A stretch of DNA of 7,779 nt, taken from NCBI GenBank assembly GCA_050012355.1, contig JBEKHI010000387.1:1-7779 (forward strand), read 5' to 3'. Shown in pieces: positions 1-5,031 of this stretch; position 1 is the first letter of the stretch; the number at the start of each line of letters is the position of its first letter. The DNA comes from JBEKHI01 sp050012355. GTDB lineage: Bacteria; Actinomycetota; Actinomycetes; Streptosporangiales; Streptosporangiaceae. The translations under genes and the position numbers were made by a program. Under the pieces are notes generated by a model. That model saw nothing but the letters and a program-made list of their open reading frames with translations, searched no databases and had not been told where the DNA came from.

Positions 1-630
1 GACCTCGACGCGGGCAGGTTCGAGCCGCGCTGCGAGCGCTGCGGCGGGTCGCTGTCACCGGAGCTGGTACCGGAGGAAGCGCCGCTCGGGCCGCGCAACG
101 TCTATGCCGCCACCAAGGTCGCCCAGGAGCACCTCGCAGGCTCCTGGGCCAGGACGACCGAGGGTCAGGCAATAGCACTGCGCTATCACAACGTGTACGG
201 CCCCGGCATGCCCCGCGATACGCCGTACGCCGGAGTGGCGTCGTTCTTCCGCTCCGCCCTGGCCGCCGGCCGCGCGCCGCGGGTCTTCGAGGACGGGGCA
301 CAGCGACGCGACTTCGTGCACGTCCGCGATGTCGCCCGCGCCACAGTCGCCGCGCTGGAAGCACTCACCCCCACCCGACCAGGTGTCCTGCGCCCCTACA
401 ACGTGGGCAGCGGTACCCCGCGCACCGTCGGTCAGCTAGCCTCGGCGCTGGCCGACGCTTGCGGCGGTCCCAGCCCCGTTGTCACCGGCGAGTACCGGCT
501 CGGCGACGTCCGGCACGTCACCGCGTCCAGCGAGCGCATCCGGCGGGAACTACGCTGGCAGGCAACCGTGCCGTTCGCCGAGGGGATCGCGGAGTTCGCA
601 GCGGCGCCAGCCGACCGGGTTCTGACCTGA
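1..630 (+). CDS. NAD-dependent epimerase/dehydratase (extended SDR), 5' end missing
   Basis: The open frame enters from the left edge and gives 209 residues up to TGA at 628-630. The N-terminal Rossmann fold with its TGxxGxxG motif lies outside the window. Visible are the catalytic YxxxK (Y35-AAT-K39, numbered from the window edge), then RYHNVYGPGMPRDTPYAG at 61-78, typical of nucleotide-sugar epimerases, and the RRDFVHVRD block at 102-110 near the sugar-nucleotide site. A CERCGG pair (C11, C14) forms a small Cys-rich insertion just before the catalytic Tyr; I recall this in actinobacterial proteins sometimes labelled dTDP-L-rhamnose 4-epimerase, but the substrate cannot be read from sequence. 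The likely role is cytoplasmic interconversion of an NDP-sugar supplying the glycosyltransferase encoded at 2635. The gene ends 11 bp from the end of the convergent kinase gene, leaving no room for a separate terminator. Confidence 0.93.
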   Translation, partial: DLDAGRFEPRCERCGGSLSPELVPEEAPLGPRNVYAATKVAQEHLAGSWARTTEGQAIALRYHNVYGPGMPRDTPYAGVASFFRSALAAGRAPRVFEDGAQRRDFVHVRDVARATVAALEALTPTRPGVLRPYNVGSGTPRTVGQLASALADACGGPSPVVTGEYRLGDVRHVTASSERIRRELRWQATVPFAEGIAEFAAAPADRVLT

Positions 631-641
631 CGGCAGCCGAT

Positions 642-1760
642 TCACGAGCAGGCGGGCAGCCTCATCTCAAAACAGCAGCCGACCTCGGTATTAGCCACGC
701 GCACGCTGCCCTGGTGAGCTTCCACAACGCCGCGCACGATCGCGAGGCCGAGGCCCGCACCACTGCCGGGCGCGGGGCTGCGGGCATCGGTGCCGCGCCA
801 GGCGAGGTCGAAGACATACGGAAGGTCGGCTTCGGGGATGCCGCCGCAGCCATCGGCGACCGCCAGCAGGGCGTCCCCGCCATCTGGCGTCGCCTCGACG
901 TGCACGCAGCCCCCCGGCGGGGTGTGCCGGATGGCATTGGCCAGCAGGTTAGTGAGCGCACGGGACAGCTCGCGCGGGTCGGCGCGGACAGCAAGCTGGC
1001 CCGTCGCCTTGCCATCCAGCCGCACACCGCGTTCCCGCGCCAGCGCCTCGGTGCTCGCGAGCACGTCACTGACCAGGTCATCCAGCGCTATCTGATCAGT
1101 AGACAGCTGCAAGGTGCCGGAATGGATGCGGGACAGCTCGAACAGGTCATCGACCATGGTGGCCAGCCGTTCGGCCTCGGCCCTCATCTGCTTGTGGTAG
1201 CGGGGCGGGTCGGCAGCCAGGCCATCCTCCAGCGCCTCCGCCATCGCGCGCAGACCGGCCAGCGGAGTGCGCAGGTCATGCGAGACCCAGGCCACCAGCT
1301 GCCGGCGGGACTGCTCGAGCGCACGCTCCCGCTCACGGGACTTCGCGAGCTTCGCGCTGGTGTCCGTCAGCTCCCGGGACAAGGCCGCGAAATCCGCCGC
1401 CAGCGGCAGCTCCGGGGGCTGGAACTGGCCCGCCTCGTCGCCGAGCGACCGCGCGGCCCGCCGCAATGCCGCGCTGCCGGACTCGACCTGCCGCCCGAGC
1501 AACCAGCTGACGGCAAAAGCCACAACACCAGCAACAACGCACACCATAACGACGACGCCGAGATCATGCTGGGACAGGAACATCGCCTCGGCGGTACCAA
1601 GCGTTCCGGCCACGATCGCGAGCACGGCGACGGCGCCGCTCGCCTGAATCGAAACCCGGAGCGGTGCCCGGCGCAGCAGCCGGATGATACCCATGCCCAC
1701 TAGGCCCACGGCGCTCGTGCAGCCCGCCGCGATCAGGACAATCTGGATCTGGGCGTTCAT
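642..1760 (-). CDS. Membrane sensor histidine kinase
   Basis: This 372-residue protein is the likely partner of the response regulator encoded immediately upstream. Three hydrophobic segments (about 5-27, 40-62 and 67-88) are joined by very short loops, so there is no extracytoplasmic sensor domain; it may sense within the membrane or through a partner. A HAMP-like linker and charged helix (about 90-150) lead to the H-box VSHDLRTPL with phospho-acceptor His161. The ATPase domain follows: N-box NLLANAIRH (271-279), G1 box DGCGGIP (303-309) and the glycine-rich GSGAGLGLAIVRG lid (332-344). In the G1 box, Cys stands where the textbook DxGxG has its first Gly, a variant I recall as common in actinobacterial kinases. 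The ATG at 1760 overlaps the regulator stop by 4 bp (ATGA), with a GGGAGG ribosome site inside the regulator gene, indicating translational coupling. Autokinase activity is expected from family knowledge. Confidence 0.95.
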   Translation of the reverse strand: MNAQIQIVLIAAGCTSAVGLVGMGIIRLLRRAPLRVSIQASGAVAVLAIVAGTLGTAEAMFLSQHDLGVVVMVCVVAGVVAFAVSWLLGRQVESGSAALRRAARSLGDEAGQFQPPELPLAADFAALSRELTDTSAKLAKSRERERALEQSRRQLVAWVSHDLRTPLAGLRAMAEALEDGLAADPPRYHKQMRAEAERLATMVDDLFELSRIHSGTLQLSTDQIALDDLVSDVLASTEALARERGVRLDGKATGQLAVRADPRELSRALTNLLANAIRHTPPGGCVHVEATPDGGDALLAVADGCGGIPEADLPYVFDLAWRGTDARSPAPGSGAGLGLAIVRGVVEAHQGSVRVANTEVGCCFEMRLPACS

Positions 1761-2467
1761 GACGGGTGCGCCTCCCAGCGGTAGCCGACGCCCCAGACCG
1801 TCTGGAGCTGGACCGGTGAGGCAGGCTCCTGCTCGACCTTGTCCCGCAGCCGGCGGACGTACACGGTAATCGTCGACAGATCACCGAACGACCAGCCCCA
1901 GACCTGCTCAAGCAGCTCAGCCCGGGTAAACGCCCGCCCTGGATGGGACACGAAGAAGACTAGCAAGTCAAACTCACGCACCGTCAGGTCCAGCACCCGC
2001 CCGTCGCAGCGGGCGCGCCGTCCCGCCACGTCGACCTCTAGGCGTCCCGAGCGGATGGGCCGCGGCGTGGCTTCCGCCGCCGCGCCGGCCGCGCGGGCCC
2101 GCCGCAGGACGGCCTGGACCCGCAGCGTGAGCTCCCGCGGGCTGAACGGCTTGGTCACGTAGTCGTCGGCGCCGCTCTCAAGGCCCAGCACACGGTCGCT
2201 CTCCTCGCCGAGCGCGGTCAGCATGATCACCGGCAGCGGCACCTGCGCGTCCTGCCCCTCGCGCAGCCGCCTGCACACCTCCAGCCCGCTGACTCCCGGC
2301 AGCATCAGGTCGAGCACGACCAGTTCTGGCCGCCATGACGCGGCGATCTCCAGCGCGGTATGCCCGTCCAGCGCGTGCCTGGGCTCAAGCCCGGCATGAC
2401 GCAGGTAGTCCACGACGACTTCAGCCACCGTCAGGTCATCTTCGACAACGAGAATGCGCGCGTCCAC
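1757..2467 (-). CDS. OmpR/PhoB-family response regulator
   Basis: The 236 residues form a standard two-domain DNA-binding regulator. The receiver domain (about 3-122) has the acidic pair D10/D11, phospho-acceptor D53 in VVLDLMLPG, T84 and K106 in the KPF motif. After a short Ala-rich linker, a winged-helix effector domain (about 140-232) carries the REFDLL segment, the recognition-helix region TITVYVRRLRDKVE and the closing VWGVGYRW of OmpR-type wings. The start is GTG at 2467; an in-frame TAA lies four codons upstream, so no longer protein is possible. No ribosome site precedes the GTG, and a TAnnnT box ends 6 nt before it, which suggests a leaderless mRNA. It is co-transcribed with the kinase and divergent from the glycosyltransferase operon. 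By inference it controls both itself and that operon from the spacer at 2468-2634. Confidence 0.96.
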   Translation of the reverse strand: MDARILVVEDDLTVAEVVVDYLRHAGLEPRHALDGHTALEIAASWRPELVVLDLMLPGVSGLEVCRRLREGQDAQVPLPVIMLTALGEESDRVLGLESGADDYVTKPFSPRELTLRVQAVLRRARAAGAAAEATPRPIRSGRLEVDVAGRRARCDGRVLDLTVREFDLLVFFVSHPGRAFTRAELLEQVWGWSFGDLSTITVYVRRLRDKVEQEPASPVQLQTVWGVGYRWEAHPS

Positions 2468-2469
2468 GA

Positions 2470-2575
2470 CTTGAGTTTAAGAACGTCCGGGCAGTCATCG
2501 GGAACGGCAAGACTCAAATTTCGGCGTTATGGTCGGATATTTCTTTAGATTGTCATAAACGCAAAGCTTGAGTTC
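2470..2575. repeat. Three TTGAGT repeats, candidate regulator sites
   Basis: CTTGAGTT occurs as exact direct repeats at 2470-2477 and 2568-2575. An inverted copy of the core, ACTCAA within GACTCAAATT, lies at 2512-2517. The first copy overlaps the -10-like box of the response regulator, a position that would suit autoregulation. OmpR-family regulators usually bind pairs of short direct repeats, but the copies here are about 41 and 57 bp apart rather than 10-11 bp, so each may be part of a longer degenerate site. Assigning them to the adjacent regulator is inference. Confidence 0.4.
2474..2479 (-). promoter_or_regulatory. -10-like box for a leaderless regulator transcript
   Basis: On the - strand this reads TAAACT, matching the actinobacterial -10 pattern TAnnnT. 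It ends 6 nt before the G of the GTG start at 2467. That is the normal distance from a -10 box to the transcription start, so transcription would begin at the start codon itself. No Shine-Dalgarno sequence precedes the GTG, which agrees. I do not see a convincing -35 box. Confidence 0.45.
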
Positions 2576-2621
2576 TTCATTTTGTAAGGCTCTAGCGCCA
2601 GTGCCAGGTCAGCGCGGCTAA

Positions 2622-2627
2622 TAACGT
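2622..2627 (+). promoter_or_regulatory. -10-like box for a leaderless glycosyltransferase transcript
   Basis: TAACGT fits TAnnnT and ends 7 nt before the ATG at 2635. There is no ribosome binding site between them. As for the divergent regulator gene, the spacing suggests transcription starting at or next to the start codon. No clear -35 box is visible at 16-19 nt upstream. This is an inference from spacing alone. Confidence 0.4.
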
Positions 2628-2634
2628 CGCAGCC

Positions 2635-3285
2635 ATGATCGTTGACGTAATCTTGCCGTGCCTGAACGAGGCGTCGGCATTGCCATGGATTCTCGACCGG
2701 ATGCCAGCCGGTTTCCGGCCTATTGTCGTCGACAACTGCTCCACCGACGGGTCTGGCGAAGTCGCTAGGTCGCTCGGCGCGACGGTGGTGCCCGAGCCGG
2801 TCCGGGGCTTCGGGGCAGCCGCCCAGGCCGGCCTGCTGGCGGCGACCGCCGACCTAGTCTGCTTCTGCGACTGTGACGGCAGCCTGGATCCGCAGCAGTT
2901 CCCCCTCCTGATCGGGCCGCTGCTAGCGGACCAGGCCGACCTGGTCCTGGGCCGACGCCGGACGCACCAGCGAAACGCCTGGCCATTGCCGGCCAGGCTG
3001 GCCAACCGGGAACTGGCCCGGCGGGTCCGCCACCGTACCGGACTGGGGATCCGTGACCTGGGACCGATGCGGGCCGCGGGCCGGGAGGCGCTGCTCAGCC
3101 TGAACCTCGCCGACCAGCGGTTCGGCTACCCGCTGGAGATGGTCATGAACGCGGCGGCCGCTGGCTGGCGAGTGTCCGAGGTCGAGGTGACCTACCTGCC
3201 ACGCATCGGAAAGTCCAAAGTGACGGGCACCGTACGAGGCAGCGTACGGGCCGTGCGGGACATGAGCCAGGTGCTCGCCCGGTGA
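2635..3285 (+). CDS. Family 2 glycosyltransferase (GT-A fold)
   Basis: This 216-residue protein resembles the dolichol-phosphate-mannose-synthase-like branch of family 2. It opens with the nucleotide-binding strand VDVILPCLNEASAL (3-16), followed by VVDNCSTDGSGEVA (31-44), RGFGAAAQAG (57-66) and the metal/nucleotide-binding DCDGS (79-83), which serves as the DxD motif. The C-terminal half has LGPMRA (142-147) and YPLEMVMNAAAAGW followed by YLPRIGKSKV (about 165-196), a conserved acceptor-side region. There is no C-terminal membrane anchor, so it is probably cytoplasmic or peripheral. It should transfer a sugar from an NDP donor to a lipid or small-molecule acceptor; donor and acceptor are unknown. 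Its stop overlaps the next gene (TGATG), making it the first gene of a coupled operon divergent from the two-component genes. The ATG at 2635 fits the family N-terminus. Confidence 0.93.
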   Translation: MIVDVILPCLNEASALPWILDRMPAGFRPIVVDNCSTDGSGEVARSLGATVVPEPVRGFGAAAQAGLLAATADLVCFCDCDGSLDPQQFPLLIGPLLADQADLVLGRRRTHQRNAWPLPARLANRELARRVRHRTGLGIRDLGPMRAAGREALLSLNLADQRFGYPLEMVMNAAAAGWRVSEVEVTYLPRIGKSKVTGTVRGSVRAVRDMSQVLAR

Positions 3286-3698
3286 TGGCCACCACGCTGC
3301 TCGTCATCGCGAAGCAACCAGTGCCCGGCCGGGTCAAGACGCGGCTGGTGCCGCCATGCACGCACGAGCAGGCAGCCATGCTGGCCGAGGCCGCTCTCGC
3401 TGACACGCTGCACGCCGTGCTCACAGCGCCAGCCCGGCGGCGGGTGCTGGTCTTGGACGGTGAGCCAGGTCCGTGGTTGCCCGCCGGGTTCGACGTCGTG
3501 CCGCAGTGCGGTGGCCCGCTCGGCGAACGCCTCGCCGATGCTTTCGCCGCCGTCGGGGGTCCGGCTCTGCTGATCGGAATGGACACGCCGCAGGTAACCC
3601 CCGCTCAGCTCACGGTGGACTGGCAAGCGGCCGATGCCGTGTTCGGCCCGGCTGTCGATGGCGGATTCTGGGCGCTCGGCCTCGGGGAAACGGCATGA
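3285..3698 (+). CDS. DUF2064/TIGR04282-type glycosyltransferase-like protein, C-terminally truncated
   Basis: The family signature AKQPVPGRVKTRL (9-21) starts the protein. GGPLGERLADAF (76-87), LLIGMDTPQVTP (96-107) and VDGGFWALGL (124-133) follow, so the nucleotidyl/glycosyl-transferase-like core is recognisable. Homologues are usually around 190-230 residues. This one stops at residue 137, four residues after the DGGFWALGL block, and lacks the final segment that normally continues through a DxDT-type motif. The missing part is not present in another frame, because the methyltransferase begins at once (ATGA overlap, 3695-3698). ATG at 3285 (overlap TGATG with the glycosyltransferase stop) matches the expected N-terminus MATTLLVIAK; GTG at 3282 is an alternative adding one residue. 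Function in the family is poorly defined and activity of this short form is doubtful. It may be a decaying gene. Confidence 0.85.
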   Translation: MATTLLVIAKQPVPGRVKTRLVPPCTHEQAAMLAEAALADTLHAVLTAPARRRVLVLDGEPGPWLPAGFDVVPQCGGPLGERLADAFAAVGGPALLIGMDTPQVTPAQLTVDWQAADAVFGPAVDGGFWALGLGETA

Positions 3699-4924
3699 TG
3701 GCGGGGGCGATCGCCCTGTACGAAGAGGCGATGCGCGAGCAGGCCGCGACGCTGATCCTGCGGACGGCTGACGGTCGCGCGCTGCCGCTCCAGGTGTCCC
3801 GGTGGTGCGGGCCGCCCGATGCGGCCGACGAGGAACTGCTCCGGCACTGCCATGGTCCGGTCCTCGACGTCGGCTGCGGCCCCGGTCGGCTTACGGTAGC
3901 GCTGACAGAACGGGGAATTCCAGCGCTGGGCGTGGACATCTCGCGGGCCGCGGTGGCCCGGGTACGCCGCGCAGGGGCAACCGCCCTGCACCGTTCTGTG
4001 TTCGATCCGCTGCCCGGGGAGGGCCGCTGGGCTACCGTGCTGCTCGCGGACGGCAATATCGGCATCGGCGGTCAGCCCGCCCGCCTGCTGCGGCGCTGCG
4101 CCCAGCTGGTGGCGCCGGGCGGCCAGATCCTTGTCGAAGCCGAGCCCGGCAACGTCGACGAGCAGCTGATCGCATGGCTCGAACACCCCGACGGCCGGCG
4201 CGGCCCGGTCTTCCCCTGGGCCCGTATGGGCACGACCGCCTTGCTGCGTGCCGTCGCGGATGCCGACCTCCGTGTCATGGGGCAATGGCGGCACGGCGAC
4301 CGCGTGTTCGTTCGCGTCGAGCAGCGGCTGGTCGCGGTGGCACTGCTGTCCGCATCCCACCTCCGGTCGGCCATCCCCGAACCCTCAGGCCGGATGCTCG
4401 CGCAGGTAGCGGACCAGGCCGACGACATCGTCGGGAACGAGCCGGCCGATGGCGCCGCTGGAATACACGCTGACGACAACCTTCCCGGCCGGGTCGAGGA
4501 CGAAGCCGGTGGACTGCAGGTACACCGGGTCTGGGTTGACGAAGGCACCGGTGAGCGCGGCGACGGCTTCCCCGTCGGCCCCGTAGCCGACCGGGAAGGT
4601 CAGCTTATGCTTAGCGACCAGCGCGGCGGTGGTCTCCTTGTCGTCAACCGAGAGGGCGACGACACGGATGCCGTTATCGGCCAGCGTCTCACCGGCCCGT
4701 TCGAAGGCGCGCAGCTGCGCGTTACAGTACGGGCACCAGGCACCCCGGTAGAACAGCACGACGGCGAACTCCCCGGCGAACGCGTCCGGGAGGGTAAGCG
4801 CCTGTCCGCCGGTGGTGCTGCTGATCGTCAGCCGCGGGAATGGGTCGCCAGGGTTGAGCAGAGGCATCGCGGATCTCCTTCACGGGTGCTCGCGGCGGTG
4901 ACATACCGACCGCCCAGCATCTAA
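3695..4924 (+). CDS. Class I SAM-dependent methyltransferase with run-on C-terminus
   Basis: The frame gives 409 residues, but only about the first 211 (to about 4327) look like the family. SAM motif I is PVLDVGCGPGRL (55-66), the acidic residue ending strand 2 is D81 in LGVDIS, and LLADGNIGIGGQP (116-128), PGGQILVE (141-148) and FPWARMG (173-179) are cluster-typical blocks. No stop codon follows. The frame continues to TAA at 4922-4924, covering the whole peroxiredoxin gene on the opposite strand, and this tail shows no recognisable domain and uses codons unusual for the organism (ATA, AGG, CGA). ATG at 3695 overlaps the upstream stop (ATGA) and has GGGGA 6 nt before it; ATG at 3698 is an alternative. 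The core probably methylates a product of the neighbouring glycosyltransferase; the substrate is unknown. Whether the tailed protein is made and folds is uncertain. Confidence 0.82.
   Translation: MMAGAIALYEEAMREQAATLILRTADGRALPLQVSRWCGPPDAADEELLRHCHGPVLDVGCGPGRLTVALTERGIPALGVDISRAAVARVRRAGATALHRSVFDPLPGEGRWATVLLADGNIGIGGQPARLLRRCAQLVAPGGQILVEAEPGNVDEQLIAWLEHPDGRRGPVFPWARMGTTALLRAVADADLRVMGQWRHGDRVFVRVEQRLVAVALLSASHLRSAIPEPSGRMLAQVADQADDIVGNEPADGAAGIHADDNLPGRVEDEAGGLQVHRVWVDEGTGERGDGFPVGPVADREGQLMLSDQRGGGLLVVNREGDDTDAVIGQRLTGPFEGAQLRVTVRAPGTPVEQHDGELPGERVREGKRLSAGGAADRQPREWVARVEQRHRGSPSRVLAAVTYRPPSI
4385..4867 (-). CDS. Peroxiredoxin-like protein (AhpC/TSA, thioredoxin fold)
   Basis: This 160-residue protein has the standard redoxin layout. 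An N-terminal strand NPGDPFPRL leads to the strand FAVVLFYRGAWCPYCNAQL (34-52), with the redox pair C45-PY-C48 at the start of a helix. VVALSVDD (69-76), LTFPVGYG (89-96) and a C-terminal GFVLDPAGKVVVSVYSS follow. The first Cys is the expected peroxidatic residue; the nearby second Cys could resolve it, or the protein may act as a thiol reductase of the TlpA kind. Without a signal peptide it should be cytoplasmic and reduce peroxides using a thioredoxin-type donor. ATG at 4867 has a clear ribosome site (AAGGAG, 4875-4880). It is divergent from the dehydrogenase, and the methyltransferase frame runs antisense across all of it. Family-like codon use and the ribosome site mark this strand as the real gene. 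Confidence 0.92.
   Translation of the reverse strand: MPLLNPGDPFPRLTISSTTGGQALTLPDAFAGEFAVVLFYRGAWCPYCNAQLRAFERAGETLADNGIRVVALSVDDKETTAALVAKHKLTFPVGYGADGEAVAALTGAFVNPDPVYLQSTGFVLDPAGKVVVSVYSSGAIGRLVPDDVVGLVRYLREHPA
4875..4880 (-). promoter_or_regulatory. Ribosome binding site of the peroxiredoxin gene
   Basis: AAGGAG on the - strand lies 7 nt before the ATG at 4867. It is close to the ideal anti-16S sequence and fixes the start. Confidence 0.75.
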
Positions 4925-4942
4925 GCGTCGGCTCAGCTCTGG

Positions 4943-4983
4943 GTCTTACCAGTGGATTTCACGAGGACCTCCCCCGGTAAGAC
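4943..4983. repeat. Perfect 8-bp inverted repeat, candidate operator
   Basis: GTCTTACC (4943-4950) and GGTAAGAC (4976-4983) are perfect inverted copies separated by 25 bp. Their centres are 33 bp apart, close to three turns of the helix, so both arms face the same side of the DNA. Read outward in each direction, each arm gives TAAGAC, a poor -10-like hexamer facing its own gene. The structure could be an operator for a dimeric or looping regulator shared by the two divergent genes. No regulator gene adjoins it. The 25-nt loop makes a terminator unlikely. Confidence 0.45.
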
Positions 4984-5020
4984 ATCACCGCCGGCCGCCG
5001 CTAATCATCGTCAACCGCTG

Positions 5021-5025
5021 AGGAG
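5021..5025 (+). promoter_or_regulatory. Ribosome binding site deciding the dehydrogenase start
   Basis: AGGAG lies 6 nt before ATG 5032 but only 3 nt before the in-frame GTG at 5029. The spacing favours ATG 5032 as the start. Confidence 0.7.
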
Positions 5026-5031
5026 ACTGTG

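Larger units (their letters stand above)
2468..2634. promoter_or_regulatory. AT-rich divergent promoter region
   Basis: This 167-bp spacer separates the divergent regulator (-) and glycosyltransferase (+) genes. The stretch 2511-2590 contains only 30 G/C in 80 bases by hand count, sharply below the roughly 70% of the flanking genes, as expected for an easily melted promoter and regulator-binding region. It holds three copies of TTGAGT (two direct, one inverted) and -10-like boxes close to both start codons, listed separately. I see no small gene or RNA in it. Confidence 0.7.
4868..5031. promoter_or_regulatory. Divergent spacer between peroxiredoxin and dehydrogenase
   Basis: The 164-bp spacer must hold promoters for both genes. 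It contains ribosome sites at each end and, between them, an 8-bp inverted repeat described separately. I could not find a convincing -35/-10 pair for either direction. No small gene is visible, although the meaningless tail of the methyltransferase frame reaches 4924 inside it. Confidence 0.5.

Noticed and set aside
631..641. A bidirectional terminator between the epimerase and kinase genes
   Set aside because: Only 11 bp separate the two stop codons and no stem-loop is formed there.
459..1703. A 414-residue open frame on the + strand
   Set aside because: It begins inside the epimerase gene and runs antisense to the histidine kinase, which has all its catalytic boxes. The product is Arg/Gln-rich without any domain; it is a by-product of high GC content.
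3605..4360. A 251-residue open frame on the - strand
   Set aside because: It is antisense to the methyltransferase core, which shows clear SAM-binding motifs. The translated product has no recognisable family.
4328..4924. The methyltransferase tail as a genuine fused domain
   Set aside because: The sequence is fully explained as the antisense of a well-formed peroxiredoxin gene with its own ribosome site. The tail has no hydrophobic core pattern or family match and uses rare codons, so I treat it as run-on.
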